Origin: Fibrobacter sp. UWB10
Lineage (GTDB): Bacteria; Fibrobacterota; Fibrobacteria; Fibrobacterales; Fibrobacteraceae
DNA length: 64,000 nt
Reading direction: 5' to 3'
NCBI RefSeq assembly: GCF_900182935.1
Contig: NZ_FXUE01000001.1
Span: 124,001 to 188,000 of the forward strand
Shown: positions 14,690-22,420 of the stretch, one piece after another
Numbering within the stretch: the first letter of the stretch is position 1
How the letters are laid out: every line of letters starts with the position of its first letter
Position numbers and translations under genes: made by a program
The notes under the pieces: generated by a model
Database searches by the model: none
What the model saw: the letters and a program-made list of their open reading frames with translations, nothing else
What the model was told of the DNA's origin: nothing

Positions 14690-16098
14690 CCGAGCCTCCT
14701 GGTAAAGAATCCGAAAATTTTCTTGAAGAAACCGCCCACTGCGCGAACCGCCCTAAAGAACTTGGAATCGCCCGAGAATCGGTCACGTACCATGGCAATC
14801 GTAATGAATATGCCAAAAGTTCCAATGATAATGTTCGAGGCCCACATGGCAAGAATCGGGTCAATCAAAAGCCTGTCGGCCATGTTTTCGCCACCAATCA
14901 AGCAAATCCAATAAATTACGAAGAACGCAAGGCTATAAAGAATACCTGTACCGATACCGCCCTTGCGAGCCATAATTCCAAGGGGAGCGCCAATCAAGAT
15001 AAAGATAAAGCAAGCAAAACCGGTGCTATACTTCTTGTGGATTTCGACCGTATACTGCGCTTTGCGCTTGAGTTCGGCTTCCATGCGCCCATACAGCCTT
15101 TCAGTCGTTCGTAGAGCAGCAATTTCTTGCACGCGGAGCCGCTGCAAGGACCGCCTGCGCTGGACAGAATCCACCTTCGTGCCACTTTCCAGCGATTCCG
15201 GAACAATGGAGTCGCCCAAGACTTGCGAGCGCAAATCGGTTAGCGTGTTCAAGCGTTTTTCAAGAGCCTGATCCTTATATTCCAGATAATGCTTTTCAGC
15301 TTCTTCGACCACTTCGGTCATCATTTCAATCGGCATTTCGCGGTCGCTGCGGTAACTGCGGCTACGGCGTTCCAAGCGGTCATCCACGTTCTTCATGGCG
15401 AGGTCTTGCGAGAAGTAGCGAATGCGGAAATAGTTTTCGGGGTTGTCGGCATCGGTCATGTGCGTTTCGCCACTGCGCAGGCGAAGCATGAGTGTTGCAC
15501 CGTTGTCTTCGTATTCCATGGTGGCGCTGTCGGCATACACAATACGGGGTGCACCCTTCTTTTCCATTTCGAAAATCTGAATTCCGTACAAAGTACCCGA
15601 CACCGGATCAATGCGGTTCACCCACAGTTGCACGTCGGGGAACTGCGTAATAAGCCTGCCCGCATCGATAAACACGTGCGGCTTTTTGCGCGAAACGGCA
15701 TTCATGAGTTCCACCGAGCGGTGGTTTGCTTCGGGCAGCACCCAGTTGTTAAACACCACCATGAGCACCGAAATAAGCATCGAAACCAAAAGCACCGGGC
15801 GCATGAGCGAAAGCGGTGAAATACCAGCCGCCTTGCAGGCCGTGATTTCTTGGTCGCCCGAAAGCCTACCGAAAGCCATAAGGCTTGCCACAAGGACCGC
15901 CATCGGAATCGAAAGCGAAAGCATCCAGGCAAGGTTCAACGCAAAGATTTCAAGAACCGTCGAGGCCGGAAGCCCCTTTGAAAGCACATTGTCAAGGATT
16001 TTGACTAGAAAGTCTACCACGAACAGGAACGTGATTCCAAAAAGAGCCGCCAAAAAGGGGCCTATGAGCTCTTTCAACACGTAGCGGACTAAAATCAT
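14686..16098 (-). CDS. lptF: LPS export permease LptF with an enlarged periplasmic domain
   Basis: 470 aa, about 90-110 longer than usual LptF. The N-terminal helices (LVRYVLKELIGPFLAALFGITFLFVVDFLVK, LSIPMAVLVASLMAFGRLSGDQEITACKAAGIS) are typical of the family. The second motif is the cytoplasmic coupling loop that contacts LptB. The extra length lies between the jellyroll domain and the last membrane helices (about residues 240-355). It is charged and helical (VVEEAEKHYLEYKDQALEKRLNTL ... RRRSLQRLRVQEIAAL), a probable coiled coil. It is the first gene of the leftward envelope operon, divergent from bamD. Confidence 0.82.
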   Translation of the reverse strand: MILVRYVLKELIGPFLAALFGITFLFVVDFLVKILDNVLSKGLPASTVLEIFALNLAWMLSLSIPMAVLVASLMAFGRLSGDQEITACKAAGISPLSLMRPVLLVSMLISVLMVVFNNWVLPEANHRSVELMNAVSRKKPHVFIDAGRLITQFPDVQLWVNRIDPVSGTLYGIQIFEMEKKGAPRIVYADSATMEYEDNGATLMLRLRSGETHMTDADNPENYFRIRYFSQDLAMKNVDDRLERRSRSYRSDREMPIEMMTEVVEEAEKHYLEYKDQALEKRLNTLTDLRSQVLGDSIVPESLESGTKVDSVQRRRSLQRLRVQEIAALRTTERLYGRMEAELKRKAQYTVEIHKKYSTGFACFIFILIGAPLGIMARKGGIGTGILYSLAFFVIYWICLIGGENMADRLLIDPILAMWASNIIIGTFGIFITIAMVRDRFSGDSKFFRAVRAVGGFFKKIFGFFTRRLG

Positions 16099-16162
16099 TT
16101 TTCTGAACTTACAAAATTTTCTACTTTACGGGGGTAAAATTAGAATTAACCAAAGAAAAAAA

Positions 16163-17017
16163 ATGAACCTGTTCAAAAAGATTCCCTTATTCTTTTGCAT
16201 TTTAGCCGGAACCGCTTTTTTGGTAGGTTGCGCAACAACCAACCAGCCCAAGATGAAGCACACCGAATGGTGCAAGATTCGTTTTGATAAAGCACAGGAA
16301 CTTTATAAGAAAGAAAAATACAGCCGCGCTATTGAAAAACTCGAAGACATTCTTTCGACATGCGCCGGTACAGGCTATATGGAACAAGCTCAGTTCTTGA
16401 TGGCAGAAAGTTTCTTTAACACCGAAGACTGGATCGAAGCCCGTGGCGAATACGGCAGCTTTATTCTGAACTTCCCGGGTTCTCCGTTTATCGAAACCGC
16501 CGAATTCCGCAAGGCTATTTCGTCTTTCAACATGGAATTCCGCGTAAGCCGCGACGAAGCGAACACGACGGTCGCCATGAAGGATTTCGAACGCTACCTG
16601 TCGAACTACCCGAGTTCTCCGCTGCGCGACTCGGTGAACTACTACTATAACCTGCTCATTGAACGCAGGGCCGAAAAGGAATACCAGACCGCAAGACTTT
16701 ACCTGCGCATGGACAAGTACCAGGCCGCCGTGATTTATTTCAAGGAATTCCTGGAAACCTACCCCAAGAGCAAGCGCCGCACCGAAGCCCTGTTCCAAAT
16801 TGCACAGGCTTACAACGAACTCGACCAGTTCGAAACGGCTAAGCTTTACCTGAACATTGCTCGCAACGAGGCCTCGCCCGACGACAAGGACATTCAAAAG
16901 CAAATCGAAAAGACCGAAAAGAGCATCGACAAGGCCGAAATTGCTTTTGCCAAGCGCATGAAAAAGGATTCCCAGAAGAAGAGATTCTTCAAGGAAGACC
17001 GAGAAATGCAGAACTAA
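16163..17017 (+). CDS. bamD: Outer-membrane assembly lipoprotein BamD
   Basis: 284 aa. Signal peptide with lipobox LVGC (Cys23), then tetratricopeptide repeats. KAQELYKKEKYSRAIEKLEDIL and YMEQAQFLMAESFFNTEDWIEARGEYGSFILNFPGSPFIETAEFRKA are the BamD/YfiO pattern, followed by YQAAVIYFKEFLETYPKSKRRTEALFQIAQAYNEL. BamD is the essential lipoprotein partner of BamA in folding outer-membrane beta-barrels. The C-terminus (after about residue 245) is a Lys/Glu-rich extension. It is divergent from lptF across a 64-bp promoter gap and heads a rightward run of four genes. Confidence 0.9.
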   Translation: MNLFKKIPLFFCILAGTAFLVGCATTNQPKMKHTEWCKIRFDKAQELYKKEKYSRAIEKLEDILSTCAGTGYMEQAQFLMAESFFNTEDWIEARGEYGSFILNFPGSPFIETAEFRKAISSFNMEFRVSRDEANTTVAMKDFERYLSNYPSSPLRDSVNYYYNLLIERRAEKEYQTARLYLRMDKYQAAVIYFKEFLETYPKSKRRTEALFQIAQAYNELDQFETAKLYLNIARNEASPDDKDIQKQIEKTEKSIDKAEIAFAKRMKKDSQKKRFFKEDREMQN

Positions 17018-17072
17018 TTGTCAGAACTTAGTCGGTAGAGCTTAGAACTTAGAGAGAAGAAAGACGAAAGGT

Positions 17073-17879
17073 TTGTTGAGCATACTCCTTGTGGCGATTT
17101 TTGCCGCATCTGCGATGGCCGCCGAAGAGACTTCGACCCGCGACCGTTCCAGACTTTCAATCTTTCTGCAGCCTGCCGTTTCTTTTTTGGATTTTCCTGA
17201 ACGCGAATACTTTCAGAACGCCATCGACACGCTCTACCGCAGCTTTAGGGAAGATGCCGTAAACGAAAGCGAATCGCTGAGTGTGGCTAAGCAGGACTTT
17301 CAGAAAGTGAACTTCTGTTTCCCGATTACGGCAGGGCTCCAATACCAGCTTTTCAAAGACAACTTTATTAGCGCGGGCGTTAGCTTTATTTACGACAACG
17401 AATCGGTGGTGCTAACCGACCGCAAAAACCGCACGCACAACTACAGCTACACCATTCAAGGCGTGCCGCTCTTTTTGGAATACAGACTCGGCATTCCGCG
17501 CAACTTTATGAGCCTTTCGGGCGCAAGCCTGTTCAGCATTGCCGTGCGCTGGTACTGGGTACTGCCCGGCACCGAAATTTACACCACCTGGGGCGGGCTC
17601 GAAGCAAAGACGCCTCTCCTTGGCGCAGGCTTTGGCGTAAGCCTTGGCTACCTGATTGCCAACTGGAAAAACTTCAACATTTACGGCGACATTGGATTCA
17701 GCAGCATTAAGGTTGAATCAGAAAAGAAATTTTCGCACATTGTCCCCGACGGCCCCGATGAAAAAGCCAAGTGGAACATTGGTGGACTCACCATGCAAGT
17801 GCGCATTGGTTTTGGGCTCTGGAACGAGCCGGAACCTAAAGAAGATAAAGACGATGATGACGACAAGCCGGAGGAATAA
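17073..17879 (+). CDS. Outer-membrane beta-barrel protein
   Basis: 268 aa with a likely TTG start at 17073 after GAAAGG. A cleavable signal peptide (LLVAIFAASAMAAEE) is followed by alternating amphipathic strands rich in Tyr, Phe and Gly (FCFPITAGLQYQLFKDNFISAGVSFIYDN, AGFGVSLGYLIANWKNFNIYGDIGFSS, GGLTMQVRIGFGLW). The protein ends in the acidic stretch EPEPKEDKDDDDDKPEE rather than an aromatic residue, so the last barrel strand is followed by a tail. The stop overlaps the next start (TAATG). Specific function unknown. Confidence 0.6.
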   Translation: MLSILLVAIFAASAMAAEETSTRDRSRLSIFLQPAVSFLDFPEREYFQNAIDTLYRSFREDAVNESESLSVAKQDFQKVNFCFPITAGLQYQLFKDNFISAGVSFIYDNESVVLTDRKNRTHNYSYTIQGVPLFLEYRLGIPRNFMSLSGASLFSIAVRWYWVLPGTEIYTTWGGLEAKTPLLGAGFGVSLGYLIANWKNFNIYGDIGFSSIKVESEKKFSHIVPDGPDEKAKWNIGGLTMQVRIGFGLWNEPEPKEDKDDDDDKPEE

Positions 17880-19417
17880 TGAGCTTTATTCCGGGCGAAA
17901 AGTTGCATTACGCCGAGACGCATTTCAAGTTTAAACTCCCGTGGTCGCTGCTGTACAAGCCGTGGCCCGAAATTTTGGTGGACGCGCCGTTCCAGTTTGT
18001 GCCAGGCGTAGAACCTACTTTATGGGTGGTGGTCCGCGACGCGCATCGGTTCCCGACGCTTATTGAGAAGGCGGAAATCAACGGCAAGACCTTTGATTTA
18101 CAGATACAAGCGAAGGAGCAATTTGGCTTTTACCCGATTAAACTCGGACACTTAGAGCCTGGCGTTCATGAACTGGACTGCAAGATTTACGCACAGCGAA
18201 TCAGCGAAGACGGTGAACGCACCGCAACTAAAGTTTTCACCCGCTGGAATTACCCAGGATTAAAGCCCAAGCCGCTCAAGATTCACGTGCTTGCCGAAGA
18301 ACCGCCTAAGGCTCCGGGATTTGTCGCGGGCGAAATGCATTGTCATACACACTACTCGGCAGACCACGTAGAACACGGCGCCTCGCCCGAAGTAATGCAA
18401 CAGGCGGCCAAAGCCGTCGGGCTCGATTTTGTAAGTTGCACCGACCACGCCTACGACTTTGCCTACACCACAGAAGACTATACCAAAGAAGCCGACACAC
18501 CGCTCACCCGCTTTGATGCTCTGCGCGAAGAAGTCCGAAAACTGAACGAAGCCGACGACATGCCGCTCATGATTGCGGGCGAAGAAGTTTCGGCTGGCAA
18601 TTCCAAGGGCGAAAACGTGCACATGACCGCCCTCGGCCCCGAAGGCTATTTGCCCGGGCTCGGCGACTGCGGGCGCAATTGGCTCGACAACAAGCCGACT
18701 TTCAAGATTCCCAAGCTCTTGGAAATGACGAAGGCGCATTGCTTTGCCGCACACCCGATGCAGCCCATGGGCTACCTCGAGAAATTTTTTTTCCGCCGCG
18801 GCTACTGGAGTCATAAAGACTTGAATCTGGACGCCGCCCACAAGATTCGCGGAATCCAGTTCTGGAACGGCATTCGCGATGAGGGCTTTAAGCTCGGGCG
18901 TGAATGGTGGATCGAAGAACTTGGCAAAGGCAATTACTTGCTGCCCATTGGCGGAAACGATGCGCATGGCGACTTGAACGAAACGACCTTCGTGAGCATG
19001 CCGCTGATTTCGCTCGGGAATAGCAAAGAGCATGTTTTCGGGAAAGTCCGCACAGTTGTAAAGTTAGACGAGAGAGACGCTCTTTCGCTGAAATCGCTCA
19101 ACGAGGCGTTCGCGGGCGATAACTGCTACATTACCGATGGCCCGGCTCTCTGGTGGGAACGCGGCGAAAAGACCGTGACATTCCATGCCCGCAATACGCA
19201 AGATTTTGGCGGAGCCTTCCGCTACATTCGCATTTTCGGCCGCAAGCGCTCTGCAAATGGCAAGCTCGCCAAAGAAGAATCCTTGTGCATCGAAAGCGTC
19301 GTAGCCGCCCGCGCAAATACTGACCTTACCGTCAACAACGACAACTTTGCCTACCTGCGCGCCGAATGCGAAACCGCGACAGGCAAGTTTGCCATGACCT
19401 CGGCCGCCGTACTTTAG
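17879..19417 (+). CDS. PHP-domain metal-dependent hydrolase
   Basis: 512 aa, cytoplasmic. After an N-terminal beta domain of about 145 residues comes a PHP domain. It has the first metal motif GEMHCHTHYSADHVEHGASPE, the second AKAVGLDFVSCTDHAYD, a GEEVSAG segment, and late His/Asp ligands in AAHPMQPMGY and PIGGNDAHGDLNE. This fits the CehA/McbA-like class of PHP phosphoesterases, whose substrates vary. A C-terminal beta domain follows (about 385-512). Translation is coupled to the upstream barrel gene through TAATG. Substrate cannot be predicted. Confidence 0.78.
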   Translation: MSFIPGEKLHYAETHFKFKLPWSLLYKPWPEILVDAPFQFVPGVEPTLWVVVRDAHRFPTLIEKAEINGKTFDLQIQAKEQFGFYPIKLGHLEPGVHELDCKIYAQRISEDGERTATKVFTRWNYPGLKPKPLKIHVLAEEPPKAPGFVAGEMHCHTHYSADHVEHGASPEVMQQAAKAVGLDFVSCTDHAYDFAYTTEDYTKEADTPLTRFDALREEVRKLNEADDMPLMIAGEEVSAGNSKGENVHMTALGPEGYLPGLGDCGRNWLDNKPTFKIPKLLEMTKAHCFAAHPMQPMGYLEKFFFRRGYWSHKDLNLDAAHKIRGIQFWNGIRDEGFKLGREWWIEELGKGNYLLPIGGNDAHGDLNETTFVSMPLISLGNSKEHVFGKVRTVVKLDERDALSLKSLNEAFAGDNCYITDGPALWWERGEKTVTFHARNTQDFGGAFRYIRIFGRKRSANGKLAKEESLCIESVVAARANTDLTVNNDNFAYLRAECETATGKFAMTSAAVL

Positions 19418-19425
19418 GAGGAACC

Positions 19426-20436
19426 ATGCCACGCTTTATGTCGCCCATGCGCCCCCGCTACATGCGTTCTCCTTCTGATATACCTAAAGAAGGCTTGCAA
19501 GTACAATCCATAACGCCGACGCCAAACGCAAGCGAAGAATCTTCAAACGGACAAGAGCCCGAGAATCAGGAACCGGAGTATCCTGAAATCGTCTGCGTGT
19601 CCGAAGGCACGTTCCGCCAGATTCGCGATGACAGCTTGGTGCTTTTGTCGCAGGGAATTTCTCACCGGCTTTTGCGCAGCATTGAAGGCCCCTTTTTGAT
19701 TTTTGTTCTGCCCGAGCACGAGGCGCGAGCACAAGAACAACTGGCTCTTTACCGCAAAGAGAATCCGCCCAAAGAAGAAAACCCGCCGATTCCCTTGAGC
19801 TTTAGCCTGCAGCCGCTCTGGGTTTTGCTTGCGCCCTTGATTGTCACGCTGATTGATTTTACAGACGCCATGAACCTGCATACGCCAGGCATTTCGGACG
19901 CGGCAAAAGTTCTTAAGGGCGAATGGTGGCGTTCGCTGACTGCGCAAACATTGCATGGCGATGTAAGGCACTTGGCCTCGAATTTAATATGCGGCTACAT
20001 CGTGATGAACATGATTACCTTCCGCATACCGCTTTTGCGGCTCGCGCCGTTTATCGCGATTGCGTCAGCAATCGCGAACCTGTGCGTTTCCTTGACCGTA
20101 CAGACAAGTTTCCGTTCGCTCGGGTTTTCGACCTTTGTATTTGCCGCAATCGGTTGTCTTTCTGTGATTGAATTTAGGCTCATGCCCAAGGAAACGCACG
20201 GCCTGCTTCGCAGGTTCGCGCCGCTCTGCGGCGCGACATCGCTCGCCGTGTTCCTTGGACTCGGCGAGAACGCCGACATTCTAGGACATGCCTACGGATT
20301 TATTGCCGGACTGTTCTGCGGATTCATCCCCAGCAAAAAAGCGCTCCGTTGGGGAACGCCGCTTGCTACCGCCGACGGAGTCGGCCTGCTCGTTTACTAC
20401 GCGCTATACCTAATCAGCTGGAAATTAGCCTTATAG
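19426..20436 (+). CDS. Rhomboid-family intramembrane serine protease
   Basis: 336 aa. The ATG at 19426 is chosen because AGGAGG precedes it by 4 nt; an upstream in-frame ATG at 19366 would overlap the PHP gene and lacks a ribosome site. A long Pro/Glu-rich cytoplasmic region (to about residue 125) is followed by membrane helices. EWWRSLTAQTLHGDVRHLASNL matches the rhomboid L1/TM2 pattern. The serine is in RSLGFSTFVFAAIG (GxS) and the catalytic His in DILGHAYGFIAGLFCG, so the dyad is intact. Substrate unknown. Last gene of the rightward run from bamD. Confidence 0.82.
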   Translation: MPRFMSPMRPRYMRSPSDIPKEGLQVQSITPTPNASEESSNGQEPENQEPEYPEIVCVSEGTFRQIRDDSLVLLSQGISHRLLRSIEGPFLIFVLPEHEARAQEQLALYRKENPPKEENPPIPLSFSLQPLWVLLAPLIVTLIDFTDAMNLHTPGISDAAKVLKGEWWRSLTAQTLHGDVRHLASNLICGYIVMNMITFRIPLLRLAPFIAIASAIANLCVSLTVQTSFRSLGFSTFVFAAIGCLSVIEFRLMPKETHGLLRRFAPLCGATSLAVFLGLGENADILGHAYGFIAGLFCGFIPSKKALRWGTPLATADGVGLLVYYALYLISWKLAL

Positions 20437-20440
20437 GAGA

Positions 20441-20459
20441 TTCCCGATCGAGTCGGGAA
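20441..20459. terminator. Hairpin between convergent genes (no T tract)
   Basis: Perfect 7-bp stem TTCCCGA / TCGGGAA with a TCGAG loop between the convergent rhomboid and SecA-like genes. No U-rich tail follows on either strand, so termination would need Rho or is weak. Confidence 0.35.
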
Positions 20460-20470
20460 AGACAAATGGG

Positions 20471-22417
20471 TTAAACGCCGCCGTCGCTAAAGCCCAAAGA
20501 ATCTTCGAGCCAAGTGTCGGTGCGTTGCACCGACAGGCGGCTTTTGTAAGCCTTGCGCCCCGCGCGCTGCTGCGCCCACTTTACCGAAAGCGCAGAAAGC
20601 GGGCCCATGTGCTTGAATAAAGTCGCCATGGAATTCGGCAAATTACGACGCAAAACATCGTCTTCGAAAGACGCATAATGGCTAACGCTACCCGGGTCAC
20701 CCTGGCGAGCCGAACGTCCAAACAGCTGGCGGTCAATTCTAGAAGACGGATTGCATTCGGTTGCAATCACATGCAGGCCACCCAGCTTTTTCACGCTATC
20801 CGGAATCTTGATGTCGGTACCGCGCCCCGCCATATTGGTCGCCACCGTAATGGCTCCAAACTTTCCAGCGTCGGCAATAATGGCCGCCTCTTCGTCACTG
20901 CGCACGGCATTGATAATGCGACAGTGCAGACCTTCGTTTTCGATACTCTTGCCCAAGATTTCGCTTTCGTCGATATCCTTGGTGCCTATCAGAATCGGCC
21001 GCCCTTTTGCATGCAGGCGAACCACCTCTTTCACGATGGCGCGGCGCTTGGATTCTTTAGAAGTAAACGTCTTGAGGTGCGAAATCTTGCGCTTGCTCTT
21101 GCGATGATTCGGAATGCACACCACCGCGGCCCCGTAAATCGTCCAGAATTCGGCGGCAGCCTCTTTGCCAGTACCTGTCATGCCCGAGAAATTCTTGTAC
21201 AATCTAAAGAAGCGCTGGAAACTCATGCGGGCCTGCGTTTCCTTAAGGCCCGAAAGTTCCAGATTTTCCTTGATTTCAATCATCTGGTGGAGCCCACCGT
21301 TCCAAGAACGCATAGGCATTTTACGACCCGTCGATTCGTCGACAATCACCACCTTGCCTTCTTCGACAACGTAATGGCGGCCCTGTTCAAAAAGTTCGCG
21401 TGCCACAAGAGCCTGGCGCACCAAATCTTTGAGGAACCCGGCGCGAGAAAACACCGTTGCCTCTTGCATATCTTCGAGGCGTTCTTCAAGGTCTACAATA
21501 AATCGAACCGTGCGGTTTCTAAAATCTACCGTGTAGTCGACATCGCGCTTCAGCTTTGTCGAAATGGAGTAGGCGATTTTGCACGATTCATTGAAATTCG
21601 CGTTTTCTTTTTCGCTCGAAATAATGAGCGGAGTCACCGCCTCGTCAATCAGCACGTTGTCGGCTTCGTCGACAATCGCCGTACAAAGCCCGCGCTGCAC
21701 CAAGTTCTGCGCCATCTGTTCAAAATTCAGCAAAGACCCATTCGCCAAACGCTTGGCAAAACTCTGGTAGCGCCCCATGGCAATGCGATCGCGCAAAAAG
21801 TCGGCCAACACCTCTTTCGCCGTAGAATACGTGACATCGGCTTCGTAGCCTGCGCGGCGTTCCTTGGGTTTCATGGCACCAGTAACAGCACCCACCGTCA
21901 CACCGCAAAAAGAATAAAGCGGTTCCATGATTTCGGCATCGCGTGCTGCCAGGTAATCGTTTGCCGTAATCACGTGGCAAGGGCGTTCGCTCCAGCCGCG
22001 CACTGTGGCGCACATGGCTGCCGTCACCGTCTTGCCCTCGCCCGTCGACATTTCAGCAATGTAGCCCCGGTACAAGGCAAGCGCACCGGCAAGTTGTTCA
22101 ATATACGGCCTATAGCCTAGCGTACGCTTGACCGATTCCTGAACCAAGGCGAAAGCGGTCAGCAAGGTTTCTTTTTTAAAGCGGCACCGTAACTGCTGAC
22201 GGATTTCCTTCATGCGACTTTTGAGCTGAGAATCGCTAAGTTTGCTGTATTCCAGACTTTCCTTATCGATTTTGGCAGCATCTTTCAGCTGGCGAACCAG
22301 AACACCATGGCGGCCCTTAAAGCGCCCTACCATACGGTAAACCAGCGCATCGAGCCCCGTGGGGATCTTTTTCACTTGCTTACAAGTCGTCAGACGATAG
22401 TTGTCCGTCAGGTTCAC
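20471..22417 (-). CDS. Accessory SecA-like ATPase lacking the helical wing and C-terminal domains
   Basis: 648 aa (housekeeping SecA is about 800-900). The GTG start is 3 nt after the stop of the protease/adaptor gene. Motor motifs are intact: Walker A AEMSTGEGKT (about residues 120-130), VDEADNVLIDEAVTPLIIS (about 248), NMAGRGTDIK (about 525) and QLFGRSARQGDPG (about 563). The precrosslinking domain is present. The chain ends soon after VKWAQQRAGRKAYKSRLSVQ, where SecA's helical scaffold begins, so the two-helix finger, wing and zinc tail are missing. It is the last gene of the giant-protein operon and is inferred to power that protein's export. SecA2-type paralogues serving specific substrates are known, but this form is unusually short. 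Confidence 0.85.
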   Translation of the reverse strand: MNLTDNYRLTTCKQVKKIPTGLDALVYRMVGRFKGRHGVLVRQLKDAAKIDKESLEYSKLSDSQLKSRMKEIRQQLRCRFKKETLLTAFALVQESVKRTLGYRPYIEQLAGALALYRGYIAEMSTGEGKTVTAAMCATVRGWSERPCHVITANDYLAARDAEIMEPLYSFCGVTVGAVTGAMKPKERRAGYEADVTYSTAKEVLADFLRDRIAMGRYQSFAKRLANGSLLNFEQMAQNLVQRGLCTAIVDEADNVLIDEAVTPLIISSEKENANFNESCKIAYSISTKLKRDVDYTVDFRNRTVRFIVDLEERLEDMQEATVFSRAGFLKDLVRQALVARELFEQGRHYVVEEGKVVIVDESTGRKMPMRSWNGGLHQMIEIKENLELSGLKETQARMSFQRFFRLYKNFSGMTGTGKEAAAEFWTIYGAAVVCIPNHRKSKRKISHLKTFTSKESKRRAIVKEVVRLHAKGRPILIGTKDIDESEILGKSIENEGLHCRIINAVRSDEEAAIIADAGKFGAITVATNMAGRGTDIKIPDSVKKLGGLHVIATECNPSSRIDRQLFGRSARQGDPGSVSHYASFEDDVLRRNLPNSMATLFKHMGPLSALSVKWAQQRAGRKAYKSRLSVQRTDTWLEDSLGFSDGGV

Positions 22418-22420
22418 GAT

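Noticed and set aside
17018-17072. Short direct repeats AGAACTTAG between bamD and the barrel gene
   Set aside because: Two copies in a 55-bp spacer without palindromy or promoter position are not enough to call a functional element.
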